IMG/VR virus record: IMGVR_UViG_3300021559_000023 | Coordinates: 1-22,175 of that record | Source of the DNA: a virus | DNA length: 22,175 nucleotides | Reading direction: 5' to 3' (one strand) | Part shown: positions 1 through 7,198 of the stretch, one piece after another | Numbering within the stretch: position 1 is the stretch's first letter | How the letters are laid out: each line of letters opens with the position of its first letter | The notes under the pieces: generated by a model | Databases searched by the model: none | What the model was told of the DNA's origin: nothing | The model's input: only the letters and a program-made list of their open reading frames with translations | Made by a program: the position numbers and the translations under genes

Positions 1-780
1 CTTAAGCTGGGCGACAAGATCGCTGCAGAACTGACAACACAAGATATCGTGAGTTATGCCCAGGCGCGCCGCACGGAAGACGGCGTAGGCGGCTACACCG
101 TAGAGATGGAATTGTCGAAGCTCGGTACGATCCTGCGTCACATGGCCGGCATGCTGGACGCCAATATTCCGGACGCAGTTACAAAGGCCCGCCCGATGCT
201 GAAGCACCTGCACCTGGTCGAAGGAGGAAAAACCAGGGAGCGCCGGCCAACTGGCGCCGAGCTTACTTCAATCTTGTTATGGTTCGCCGACAATCCTCAG
301 TACGGCCTCCCGATGATAGATATTGTGACAGTGTTGCTACGCTCGGGGTTTCGCCGAGGTGAGCTATTCAGAATCGTGTGGGACGACCTGGACGAAGCGG
401 CACGCATGGTGATGGTGCGGGATCGAAAACATCCACGCCAGAAAAAAGGGAATGACGAATGGGTGCCACTTATCGCGGAAGCGTTCGAAATTGTGGTGCG
501 GCAGCCAAGAATCGATAAGCGAATTTTCCCATTCGAACCAGGGACCGCCAGCAAGTATTTTAAATGGGCGTGAGACGCATCAAAAATCGTTGACCTTCAT
601 ATGCACGATCTGCGTCATGAAGCCGCTAGCGCGTTGTTTGAAGCGGGCTGGGAAATACCTGAAGTGGCCGCCGTAACGGGACACAAAGATTGGCGTAACC
701 TCAAACGCTACACCAATCTCAAGCCAGAAGATATTGCGGAAAAAGGTCGGGTGATTATCTTCCCGAACAAGGCTGCTTAA
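1..780 (+). pseudogene. int: Phage tyrosine integrase, 5' truncated by window, in-frame TGA
   Basis: The frame is open from base 1, so the gene begins outside the window. It encodes a SAM-like core-binding region followed by the catalytic domain. The first catalytic Arg lies in SGFRRGELFRI (about 340-372). A TGA stop occurs at 571-573, just after FKWA. The same frame then continues without a shift through HMHDLRHEA (598-624), TGHKDW (676-693) and the nucleophile Tyr in LKRYTNL (about 700-720), ending at TAA 778-780. The HxxR, H/K and Y residues are therefore all downstream of the stop. The surrounding sequence fits an Arg (CGA) to TGA transition. A truncated product could not cleave DNA, so the gene is inactive unless the stop is read through or is a sequencing error. 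Position next to the early operon suggests it was the prophage's own recombinase. Confidence 0.85.
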
Positions 781-1025
781 GCAGCCCTCGCCTGCCGTTC
801 GCAAGCGCGGTGGGTAATCAAATGTAAATTATCAAGATACTCCGAAACCGCTTGATAACTGGCGAACCGGCGCGCCCCTTCTGTATAGGTAGTAATTGGG
901 AAGGCGCCGGAGCTAATCTGGTTTCGGATCGTCCCCTCTGCTATATCAAGCAATTTTGACAGCTGCGCTATATTCAGACGCAGCCCGAAATTTTCAAGTA
1001 CGTATGCTTGCGTTAAGAGACTCAC
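777..1025 (-). CDS. Small HTH DNA-binding protein (AlpA/excisionase-like)
   Basis: Encodes about 82 aa. Residues 10-70 look like a winged or MerR/AlpA-type helix-turn-helix: NIAQLSKLLDIAEGTIRNQI is the putative HTH, followed by GARRFASYQAV, a wing-like turn, and an amphipathic helix. I chose GTG at 1025 because GAGAGGAAAATA precedes it, a good ribosome site. An upstream GTG at 1079 would add 18 basic residues (RNRKINRKIERK) and has no obvious ribosome site. Its stop and the integrase stop share the tetranucleotide TTAA (777-780), so the two genes converge with a 3-nt overlap. Position beside int suggests a directionality factor or regulator at the end of the early operon. The exact family is not certain. 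Confidence 0.7.
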   Translation of the reverse strand: MSLLTQAYVLENFGLRLNIAQLSKLLDIAEGTIRNQISSGAFPITTYTEGARRFASYQAVSEYLDNLHLITHRACERQARAA

Positions 1026-1123
1026 TATTTTCCTCTCGATCTTTCTATTAATTTTTCTGTTTCGATTTCCAGCCGACACGTGCTCTAAAGCCGCATATTC
1101 ATTTCAGCGGCCATTGAAATTTT

Positions 1124-1135
1124 TTGTAATTACAA
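1124..1135. repeat. 12-bp perfect palindrome TTGTAATTACAA
   Basis: A perfect self-complementary 12-mer covers the stop codon of the short HUH gene and lies about 100 bp upstream of the small HTH gene. It could be an operator for that HTH protein. There is no T-run positioned for a terminator. Function is inference only. Confidence 0.35.
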
Positions 1136-1747
1136 GAGTTCGCAGTTGAATTGATCGCTACCCTCAAGCCAACTGCGGCGCCCGAAATGAGTATGTGCAT
1201 TCACAATGAAGTAAGGGCTGATGTCATCCAGGACGCGGTGGTCGTCGCTACTATCGCCATCGATATCTTTGGCGATATATTTAGCGATGTACCCTACAGC
1301 AGTGTTTTTTCCGGCTTCCAGGTGCAGCAATGTGCTTCGGCGCCTATCGTCGCCATCATGTTCAACTTGTGCGAAGGAAGTAATAACTTCCTCGTAACGC
1401 TGCCGATACTCGGGCGCGACAAACATCAAGAGGTGCCAATGTGGACAGCCATTGCGTTGTTGTTCAGAAAACCGCAAGCCGTAAAGCTTGATGCCGTCAC
1501 GATGCAGCGTGGCGCGGATTCGCATCCAGATGTCTCTGAGATAACGTTGTGCTTCCAGTGGCTCAGGCTTTCCGAATGCTACCCACGCCGGATTGAGTTC
1601 CCCGCTCTTGTCTCTGACCGGGTGATATTTGCTAGGTGCTGTGATCGTGGCAAACACGCCTACATGGCCGTGATCGGTGGCGATTTTCTCTAAGTGCAGT
1701 ACAGCCTGTTTGCGCAGTTGCGCTTTTAAGTAAGATGTTGTGTTCAT
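1130..1747 (-). CDS. Short HUH endonuclease, mini-paralogue of phage gpA
   Basis: Encodes 205 aa. Residues 26-165 closely match the catalytic core of the full gpA-type protein encoded upstream in the same operon (roughly 60% identity by eye), including HVGVFATITAPSKYH, the HUH metal motif CPHWHLLMF (His103, His105) and the two-tyrosine motif GYIAKYIAK (Tyr153, Tyr157). It lacks the N-terminal ~190 residues and everything after the tyrosine helix. The last ~35 residues do not align, and the TPSQRV...WGIRQF block of gpA is absent. The start at 1747 is preceded by GGAG 8 nt upstream; an ATG-less extension to 1795 is less likely. All nicking residues are present, so it may be an active single-strand endonuclease, a competitor of gpA, or a decaying partial duplication. 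The sequence alone cannot decide. Confidence 0.75.
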   Translation of the reverse strand: MNTTSYLKAQLRKQAVLHLEKIATDHGHVGVFATITAPSKYHPVRDKSGELNPAWVAFGKPEPLEAQRYLRDIWMRIRATLHRDGIKLYGLRFSEQQRNGCPHWHLLMFVAPEYRQRYEEVITSFAQVEHDGDDRRRSTLLHLEAGKNTAVGYIAKYIAKDIDGDSSDDHRVLDDISPYFIVNAHTHFGRRSWLEGSDQFNCELL

Positions 1748-1791
1748 GTTATTGGCTCCGAAATTGTATAAATAAAATTCTGCTGACCTGT

Positions 1792-2763
1792 TCAAATATG
1801 TGCAGCGGCCATGGCCTCGGCGATGGCGTACGCGGCGCCGTGATCGATGTGTTCGCCGGTGTATCCGATATAGGCGTTCTCAACCAGCACAGCATTCTTA
1901 TCTGCGAATTCGACAGCACGCTCATAGGTCAAGACTGGCGGAGTAGCGGCAAGTAGTTGTGCAAGCTCTGTACCACTTTGATCTGCGGACAACGCCCAAT
2001 ATGCGCGCCCTGGTTCGCCAACGGACGGATCGCCCTTGTCGGCATAAAAGTGGAAGCGACAGAACGGCTTGTCGCCTTCAATGCCGTCCAGCGGGCAACT
2101 TTCGTCTGGGAACAATTCGTGTTCGCCGCTTCGTGCGTCGTCCAAGCCGGACTGGTGAGCATCATCCAATTTGACCATGTCGAAGATTTCAATCGGCCGA
2201 TATGCGACTGGTGGCAACCATGCCTTGCCGTCGCAGTCCGTGAATCCGTAAGTAAGCAATGCGCTCTCGGCACGTGCAAGACGATCTACCGTGGCTTCGA
2301 CCGTCACTAACGGGTTGGCATCTGCGATATGGCTTTGAGTATGACGCGGACTTATTCGGCGGCATCGATCGTTTTGGCAGTAATTGCTGAACTGAGATTC
2401 GACGGCGCCGACATGACCGCAGGCCGGACATTGGAATCGCGGCTCATTTTCGGCGCGCTCACGGCGGTCAGCCGCTTCATCGATCACTAACGGCGTGTTG
2501 AGACAAGCGGCGTGGGTGGCCCAATCGAACCCGATGTAGCAGGTCGAAGGCGGTCCGACCTGGTCAGAAGTCAGAATGTCCGAAACCCGCACGGCGCGGA
2601 AGCAGCCGGGTAAATGGTGTTCCAGTTCAACCCAGGCATGCAGTTCACCATTGCCCAGGTCGCGCCGCAGGTCGTTGACGTAGCCGGCCTGGATGCCTTC
2701 GTCGGTGTCGAATGTGACACGGTCGCGCAACTTCACTGTGATATCTTGAGTTGTCTTATCCAC
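1792..2763 (-). CDS. Unknown early phage protein with CxxC...C zinc ribbon
   Basis: Encodes about 323 aa that I cannot assign to a family. Residues 1-65 look like a compact beta-rich module (KLRDRVTFDTDEG...YVNDL). Next comes a putative zinc ribbon, CPACGH at residues 112-117 paired with CQNDRC at 129-134, which gives four cysteines spaced for one metal. The C-terminal ~100 residues are acidic and contain no recognised motif. The GTG start at 2763 follows a GGGGG tract and overlaps the upstream 62-aa gene by 8 nt, implying translational coupling; a TTG at 2787 is an alternative. Position between gpA and a second HUH protein suggests an early or replication-linked role (inference). Confidence 0.7.
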   Translation of the reverse strand: MDKTTQDITVKLRDRVTFDTDEGIQAGYVNDLRRDLGNGELHAWVELEHHLPGCFRAVRVSDILTSDQVGPPSTCYIGFDWATHAACLNTPLVIDEAADRRERAENEPRFQCPACGHVGAVESQFSNYCQNDRCRRISPRHTQSHIADANPLVTVEATVDRLARAESALLTYGFTDCDGKAWLPPVAYRPIEIFDMVKLDDAHQSGLDDARSGEHELFPDESCPLDGIEGDKPFCRFHFYADKGDPSVGEPGRAYWALSADQSGTELAQLLAATPPVLTYERAVEFADKNAVLVENAYIGYTGEHIDHGAAYAIAEAMAAAHI

Positions 2764-2944
2764 GGAAAGCCCCCAGGAGCAAGCCAAGCATCAAGCACGC
2801 CAATACGACTGCCGACAAAAATGTGGTGATTAGTCCAGGACATGGAAGGCTCAAACGCTTAAGCAGCAGAAACATCACGCAGCCAATGCCCAAATACGCG
2901 GCGATCAGCAAGAGGACCAAACAGGAATGCATCAGTATTTTCAT
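2756..2944 (-). CDS. Small two-pass membrane protein
   Basis: Encodes 62 aa. Two hydrophobic segments, about residues 5-27 and 38-60, are separated by a short basic loop (LLKRL). The ATG overlaps the gpA stop as ATGA (2941-2944), and the 3' end overlaps the next gene by 8 nt, so it is locked into the early operon. No family is recognised. The topology would suit a small inner-membrane protein of the phage early region, such as an exclusion or anchoring factor, but no function is shown. Confidence 0.7.
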   Translation of the reverse strand: MKILMHSCLVLLLIAAYLGIGCVMFLLLKRLSLPCPGLITTFLSAVVLACLMLGLLLGAFRG

Positions 2945-4908
2945 AGATCGCTTTCAGTAATATAAATTCGTGGATATGGGCAGGCGCCGAGAGCTGCCCA
3001 GGTCGTGACAAGGCACTTGCGTGCCGCTATGTCGTTTTTTTCATACGCGGCCACTTCCTGCCGGCGCGTCTCTTCACACTGCGCATTCATCGCGGTGGCA
3101 AATTTGTCGGTTTCCCGCTCTAGGTCTTTCGATTTTTTATCAATCGCCGACCAGTCGGTGGGCTGGTACGCCGGCTGCGGATTTTTTTCGATGAAAGCGG
3201 CAAGCCGAACTGCTGTTGCTGCTATTTCTTCCGGCGATAAAACCGAAGTAGAAATTTTCTTTTTGGATTTTTTCGTACAGTTATTTACACCAGTCCAAGG
3301 AAAGTCAAAAGCCACAGCCTTGGCGGCGCCGACGACTGTCCACTGATAGCGGACCGATTCGTAGACCGCGCGGGGATTCCATGCGTGATAAATCCCGCAT
3401 GGCTTCTCTGTCTCATAGGTGGCGTACTTGCCTTCGACCACGGTGCTGCGTGTGGCGATCTTGACCAGACCCTTGCGCCCGACCAGGGGGCCGCCTTGCG
3501 CCCGCAGGTAGTCGCTATAGGAGGCTTGCTTGATCGTCTTGACGGTTTCCACGCGCTTGCCGTCGATAATGTTGGTTTCGGTTGCCTTGATGGTCTGGGC
3601 AGCCTGCCAGGCCGATTTAACCGCGTCAGGCGCGTTGATGATGCTTTCGCTCTTCACGCGCCGCAGCTCGCGCCAAGGGCCGATAGGCGCGCCGCCGACT
3701 TGCTGAAACTGCCGAATGCCCCAGGTCTGCGCCCAATAGCACACGCGCTGGCTGGGCGTCAGCATTTCGTCGCCGGCCAGGTCGTCGGTCACGATGTAGG
3801 TGCGGCCGTCTTCGCGCATGTGGTGATCGCCGACATGTTCACCGTCGATGTTCTTGGCGATGTATTTCGCAATGTAGCCAGCAGCAGTACCTTTGCCAGC
3901 TTCGATACGCACCAGCTTGACGCGGTTCTTATCGGCGCCGCGTTCGTCGCCGTCTTCGATCAGCGCGTAAGCTGTGATGATCGCCTCGTAGCGCTCTTGG
4001 TGTTCAGGCGGTACAAACATCAGCATGTGCCAGTGTGGGCAACCATCGTGATGCGGTTCAGCAATGCGGAAGCCGTAGGCGTGGATGCCGTCGCGGTGCA
4101 ACTTGGAACGGATGCGCTTCCATACGTCGCACAGGTATATCTGGGCATCGCGCGGCGTGGGTTCGCCAAACTCGATATATCGCGGGTTAGATTCGCCGCT
4201 CTTGCTCAGGACGGCGTGATACTTGCTTGGCGCTGTGATCGTGGCAAACAGGCCGACATGGCCTAAGTCGAAAGCGATTTCCTCGAAACCGCGTATGCGG
4301 GTCATCAGTTCGCCGCGCCGATTGGACTTGTTGGCTATGCCGAGTGCAGCCAAGGCGTCCAGGCTGTAGACCTGGCCGTTTTCGTTTTGCAGCTCGATAG
4401 AGGCCAGCAGCTTGGCATTCTGTTTATTGCGGCGCTGCTGGCGATAGGCGGTTTCGTTGCTGACATAGGGGCCGGTCATGTAGCTAGTGAAGCCAAGGCG
4501 GATCGCCATATGCTCGCAGCGGCGCGCATGCGCCTTGCGGATGCCGCGCAGCCACCAGGCTTTGTCCAAGGCCCTGCGAATGATTTCGTTTTCTTCTTCG
4601 CCGGCCGGCGGCGCCACAGTCAGACGCGCACAGAGTTCACGAATCGCGGACAAGATCGCATCCAGGGATTGCAAGTCGGCACAGAACTGATAGCACTCGC
4701 GGGCGGCGCTATCGGCAGCACGATAAAGCGCCTCATCAGGCGCATCGAGCGGCAGCAGGTAATGATCGGCTGACCAGATCTCATCAATGACATCGATCTT
4801 GTGTTCGTGCCGATCCATGCCATCGCGGGCGAACAGGTCGCGCAGGGCGCGGCCCATGCGTTTCGGCAGGCTGGTGATGGCGTCGGTGGAATAGAAGCGG
4901 TAGCTCAT
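2941..4908 (-). CDS. A: P2 gpA-like replication initiator (HUH endonuclease)
   Basis: Encodes 655 aa of the phage replication gene A family (P2 gpA is about 760 aa). These proteins nick one strand at the phage origin, join covalently through tyrosine and start rolling-circle-type replication. The metal motif is CPHWHMLMF (His292, His294). The paired nucleophiles lie in GYIAKYIAK (Tyr345, Tyr349). The conserved WGIRQFQQ and PIGPWRELRRV blocks follow at about 396-420. The start at 4908 forms an ATGA overlap with the upstream gene stop (4905-4907); a longer reading to 4953 is less likely. The start of the downstream 62-aa gene overlaps its stop. In P2 the origin lies inside gene A; I could not place a nick site here. 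Confidence 0.95.
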   Translation of the reverse strand: MSYRFYSTDAITSLPKRMGRALRDLFARDGMDRHEHKIDVIDEIWSADHYLLPLDAPDEALYRAADSAARECYQFCADLQSLDAILSAIRELCARLTVAPPAGEEENEIIRRALDKAWWLRGIRKAHARRCEHMAIRLGFTSYMTGPYVSNETAYRQQRRNKQNAKLLASIELQNENGQVYSLDALAALGIANKSNRRGELMTRIRGFEEIAFDLGHVGLFATITAPSKYHAVLSKSGESNPRYIEFGEPTPRDAQIYLCDVWKRIRSKLHRDGIHAYGFRIAEPHHDGCPHWHMLMFVPPEHQERYEAIITAYALIEDGDERGADKNRVKLVRIEAGKGTAAGYIAKYIAKNIDGEHVGDHHMREDGRTYIVTDDLAGDEMLTPSQRVCYWAQTWGIRQFQQVGGAPIGPWRELRRVKSESIINAPDAVKSAWQAAQTIKATETNIIDGKRVETVKTIKQASYSDYLRAQGGPLVGRKGLVKIATRSTVVEGKYATYETEKPCGIYHAWNPRAVYESVRYQWTVVGAAKAVAFDFPWTGVNNCTKKSKKKISTSVLSPEEIAATAVRLAAFIEKNPQPAYQPTDWSAIDKKSKDLERETDKFATAMNAQCEETRRQEVAAYEKNDIAARKCLVTTWAALGACPYPRIYITESDL

Positions 4909-5243
4909 GCGGCGATACCGTCCGATTCGTGACTCGCAGCGGGGAACTGACAAGGGAGTTCACCACCTTGCGCGCAGCGCAGGACGTTTTGCAGTTGCTT
5001 GATTAGCCGACTGGCTTCGCAATGCAGCTTGCCGCGCTCCAGGGCGTTCAGCGATTGCAGGGTGGTGTCGCCTTTCTTGCTGCCGATGCCGGCCATGTGT
5101 GCCAGCATCTGACGATCACGCGGCGGGACGCTATTCCAGCGGGCGGCGCGTACACTTTCCTTGTCGCCGGCCAATATGATGTAGGCGTGTGTCAGGTGGG
5201 TGTACGCAATGTCCTGGTGTGTCTGTTGGGAGTGGGGCGCCAT
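4905..5243 (-). CDS. Hypothetical early phage protein upstream of gpA
   Basis: Encodes 112 aa with no recognised domain. The central part is helical and polar (VRAARWNSVPPRDRQMLAHM), and the C-terminal third contains two cysteines (LHCEAS, LRCAQG). It is coupled to gpA by an ATGA overlap and begins 3 nt after the 35-aa membrane peptide gene. It is clearly part of the early operon. Role unknown. Confidence 0.7.
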   Translation of the reverse strand: MAPHSQQTHQDIAYTHLTHAYIILAGDKESVRAARWNSVPPRDRQMLAHMAGIGSKKGDTTLQSLNALERGKLHCEASRLIKQLQNVLRCAQGGELPCQFPAASHESDGIAA

Positions 5244-5246
5244 GGA

Positions 5247-5354
5247 TTACCCCTTGATGACGCCAAGGGCTTGCAGCAATGGGCCTGCCATGATTAGGAG
5301 GCAGCCGAGTGTCATCACGGAGAAATCGAACAGGAATTTTTTGAGCTGTTTCAT
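5247..5354 (-). CDS. 35-aa single-pass membrane peptide
   Basis: This short gene reads MKQLKKFLFDF, then a hydrophobic stretch SVMTLGCLLIMAGPLLQALG, and ends in VIKG. It has a basic N-terminus and one transmembrane helix. Its ATG overlaps the stop of the 72-aa gene as ATGA (5351-5354), and its stop lies 3 nt before the next gene. Tight coupling on both sides supports it being real despite its size. Function unknown. Confidence 0.6.
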   Translation of the reverse strand: MKQLKKFLFDFSVMTLGCLLIMAGPLLQALGVIKG

Positions 5355-5569
5355 GCTGTCACCTTGTCGTTAGTGACCACATCACCCAAGGCCAGCGCGT
5401 TCTGACCGGGATGCAAGAAGAACGTCAGGGCATGCTCTCCGCCATCTTTAAAATGGACTACGAGTCGTTGCATTGAGAACAGACGGCTGGCCGATTGAAA
5501 ATGAAGGCACGTTTGTACCGGGTTGACAGTGATGCGTTCGACGTTGAGAAAAGTTGTATCGGCTGACAT
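5351..5569 (-). CDS. Hypothetical early phage protein
   Basis: Encodes 72 aa. The ATG at 5569 is preceded by GAAAGG at good spacing. The protein looks beta-rich (alternating hydrophobics in RLVVHFKDGGEHALTFFL) and has no recognised motif. It is coupled to the 35-aa membrane peptide by an ATGA overlap. It follows a 130-nt untranslated gap after ogr that contains an inverted repeat. Confidence 0.65.
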   Translation of the reverse strand: MSADTTFLNVERITVNPVQTCLHFQSASRLFSMQRLVVHFKDGGEHALTFFLHPGQNALALGDVVTNDKVTA

Positions 5570-5601
5570 GCTTGCCTTTCTTCAGGGTGAGCGAATCCCG
5601 C

Positions 5602-5619
5602 ATGCCTGAAATCAGGCAT
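5602..5619. repeat. Inverted repeat ATGCCTGA-AA-TCAGGCAT
   Basis: Perfect 8-bp arms are separated by two bases, in the longest gap of the early operon (5570-5700). Neither strand has a T-run after it, so an intrinsic terminator is unlikely. An operator or an mRNA hairpin that separates ogr from the replication genes is possible (inference). The rest of the gap shows nothing else I can support. Confidence 0.35.
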
Positions 5620-5700
5620 TGCAGGGAACAACGGAAGGGATAAAACGGACTAGCTGAGAATTACGGCGGCGCCGTGCTTTGAGGTGTCGTCATGGGCTGC

Positions 5701-5952
5701 TCACAATTTCAACACAAGCTGATTGGCACAAGCATTGCGGACATGCTGCGATACGTGGATACGCACGTCGGGATTCGGCGTTGCCGACATCGACAATGTG
5801 CGCAGCACCTCCAAGCCGGCAACGAAAACGTGACCGCAGTCCGGGTTTTGACACATGTACGTAATCTCTTTCAGCAGGTCCGACATGGTGCGGCTCTTCG
5901 CGGCACGCACGCGATGATGGCAATGAGGACAAGGAAGGCTGATGAATCTCAT
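5701..5952 (-). CDS. ogr: Ogr/Delta-family late transcription activator
   Basis: Encodes 83 aa with the Ogr/Delta zinc-finger pattern: CPHC at residues 8-11 and CQNPDC at 34-39, with the conserved aromatic/threonine stretch FVAGLEVLRTLS following (P2 Ogr is 72 aa). In P2 relatives this protein binds upstream of late promoters and recruits RNA polymerase through its alpha subunit to switch on the capsid, lysis and tail operons. Here it sits in the early operon rather than beside gene D, as in some Burkholderia P2-like phages. Its start overlaps the upstream gene stop as ATGA (5949-5952). I could not find a convincing TGT-N12-ACA late-promoter dyad upstream of V or FI. Confidence 0.88.
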   Translation of the reverse strand: MRFISLPCPHCHHRVRAAKSRTMSDLLKEITYMCQNPDCGHVFVAGLEVLRTLSMSATPNPDVRIHVSQHVRNACANQLVLKL

Positions 5953-6137
5953 GCGGGTTTCCTATCTACTGGATACAAGGCGCGGCCTCTGCCGGATATT
6001 TGGCGCGACTGCTTGCGCAAACGCGACTTCGCAAGCCATTCCGCTGCCTGTTGCACCGAATCCAGACCTTGCTGCTGGCGCACGCGCTCCAGCAGATTGT
6101 TTTCTGCATCGGTAAGGGTGATTTCTTGAACTGGCAT
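5949..6137 (-). CDS. Small early-operon protein, unknown
   Basis: Encodes 62 aa. An amphipathic helical N-terminus (LTDAENNLLERVRQQQG) is followed by VQQAAEWLAKSRLRKQSR and a basic tail. It resembles small ribbon-helix-helix or helical DNA-binding proteins, but the family assignment is weak. The stop overlaps the ogr start as ATGA, which would tie ogr translation to this gene. Confidence 0.62.
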   Translation of the reverse strand: MPVQEITLTDAENNLLERVRQQQGLDSVQQAAEWLAKSRLRKQSRQISGRGRALYPVDRKPA

Positions 6138-6176
6138 CTTTTCGTCGGCTCTTTGTCTGCTTATTGCGGTCTAGGC

Positions 6177-6374
6177 TTACGCCGCTTTTGCGCCTACTAT
6201 TTCACTATCGGAAAGGCCCAGGGCGCTTGCAGCTTCCCGCAGGACAAGCTGGCGCAGCAGGGTGGAAGGTTGCTCTCCCTGATAATTGGCCAAAGCCTTG
6301 ATAAGGTCGTGTTCGTAGTCGTCAAACCGGAGTATGAGCCGATTGTTACGGATACGCTTTGTGTCGGGATACAT
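6177..6374 (-). CDS. Ribbon-helix-helix-like small protein
   Basis: Encodes 65 aa. The pattern is a short strand (NRLILRF), then helices DDYEHDLIKALANYQG and PSTLLRQLVLREAAS, typical of Arc/MetJ-type ribbon-helix-helix proteins. AGGA lies 8 nt upstream of the ATG. It is the second gene of the early operon. A regulatory or Cox-like role at the lysis/lysogeny region is inferred from its position, not shown. Confidence 0.7.
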   Translation of the reverse strand: MYPDTKRIRNNRLILRFDDYEHDLIKALANYQGEQPSTLLRQLVLREAASALGLSDSEIVGAKAA

Positions 6375-6386
6375 AGCAGCGTCCTG

Positions 6387-6584
6387 TTATTGGTGGGCGG
6401 GCAAGGCGCGCTTGTATTCGGCGAGGCCGCGCAATATGAGAGCGCGGAGAAACCAGGCACGTGAGCGCTGTTCGTCAAAGGCGTATTGGTCAACTTCCGC
6501 CAGTTCGTCGGGCATCAAACGCACGCCGCTTGGCCGAGAAGTTGTTCCTTTGGGGATACGCCTGACTTTGGGCAATGTTTCCAT
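6387..6584 (-). CDS. Ribbon-helix-helix-like protein, first early gene
   Basis: Encodes 65 aa. After a basic N-terminus (KVRRIPKGTTSRPS) comes a strand-like GVRLMP and helices DELAEVDQYAFDEQ and SRAWFLRALILRGLAEY, an RHH-type layout. It is the first gene after the early promoter, the place held by cox in P2, although Cox itself is a winged-helix type protein. The start at 6584 has no clear Shine-Dalgarno sequence. Possibly a repressor of PL/PR-type promoters (inference). Confidence 0.7.
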   Translation of the reverse strand: METLPKVRRIPKGTTSRPSGVRLMPDELAEVDQYAFDEQRSRAWFLRALILRGLAEYKRALPAHQ

Positions 6585-6619
6585 GATGTTATGATGTGTA
6601 TTCGCTATGGGATGGCGTA

Positions 6620-6648
6620 ATTATGGTGGTCATTCGTCCACCTGTCAA
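6620..6648 (-). promoter_or_regulatory. Early operon sigma70 promoter
   Basis: On the minus strand a perfect -35 TTGACA (6643-6648) is followed by exactly 17 nt and -10 CATAAT (6620-6625, 5 of 6 to consensus). It points at the first early gene, which starts about 35 nt downstream of the -10 box. It lies in the divergent gap with the repressor gene, as the early promoter does in P2. Confidence 0.75.
6625..6642. promoter_or_regulatory. Candidate repressor operator inside promoter spacer
   Basis: An inverted repeat GGTGG-N8-CCACC fills the spacer between the -35 and -10 boxes of the early promoter. A protein bound here would block RNA polymerase, so it is a good candidate for the operator of the divergent repressor or of the RHH protein. 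The plus strand offers only a weak promoter for the repressor (TGGTCA, 17 nt, TAAATT, 6627-6655). Binding is inferred. Confidence 0.45.
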
Positions 6649-6664
6649 ATAAATTATTGGGCAT

Positions 6665-7108
6665 ATGAAGGATTTCAACAAACGTCTACGGACGGAAAGA
6701 AAACGTCTTGGCCTTAATCAAGACAAATTTGCCGTACTCGGTGGTGTCACAAAAGATACTCAACTGAATTACGAAAATGCTTCCCGAAAGCCGGATTCTG
6801 ACTATCTCGCGGCAATAGCCGCTGCGGGTGTTGACGTCCTCTATTTGCTTACCGGGGAATATGCATCGGCAGTTCTGCCCGATGATGAAAAGGACATGCT
6901 GGCTGGTTATCGCAGTTTGGACATTCGCGGTAAAGCTGGTGTCCTTGGAATGATTGATGGGATGCGTGCAGCCCCTACGCCCGCTGCTGAACCCACAAAA
7001 ACAGGTCCCCATGTTGAATTCCATGGGAAGGTCAGCCAAAACGTTACCGGGAATGTCACCGCGCCGCAGACGTTCAATATGGGCGGCAAGAAGAAACCCA
7101 AAGTATAA
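6665..7108 (+). CDS. Phage repressor, Xre-type HTH with Gly/Val motif tail
   Basis: Encodes 147 aa. Residues 4-63 form a Cro/C1-type HTH (LRTERKRLGLNQDKFAVLGG, then a recognition helix and LLTGEY). There is no S24/LexA-like peptidase domain, so RecA-stimulated self-cleavage is not expected; in this it resembles P2 C. A Pro/Ala linker (102-116) leads to a glycine/valine-rich segment with pattern FxGxVxQxVxGNVxAPQ at residues 119-135, and a basic end (GKKKPKV). The same motif opens the membrane protein encoded two genes downstream. The gene is divergent from the early operon and should keep it silent in the lysogen. Confidence 0.85.
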   Translation: MKDFNKRLRTERKRLGLNQDKFAVLGGVTKDTQLNYENASRKPDSDYLAAIAAAGVDVLYLLTGEYASAVLPDDEKDMLAGYRSLDIRGKAGVLGMIDGMRAAPTPAAEPTKTGPHVEFHGKVSQNVTGNVTAPQTFNMGGKKKPKV

Positions 7109-7198
7109 AAATTCGATGGGAACGAACCCAGGTTTCAGTTTGGGCATTTAGATGCAATAAAAACAATTTCACAATTATTATTAACAATGGGAGTTCAG

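Noticed and set aside
3385-4266. 293-codon plus-strand open frame inside gpA
   Set aside because: It is antisense to a strongly supported gpA and its product has no motif; long antisense frames are common in GC-rich genes.
5668-5700. 10-codon frame MTTPQSTAPP after ogr on the minus strand
   Set aside because: Too short and without a clear ribosome site or coupling evidence.
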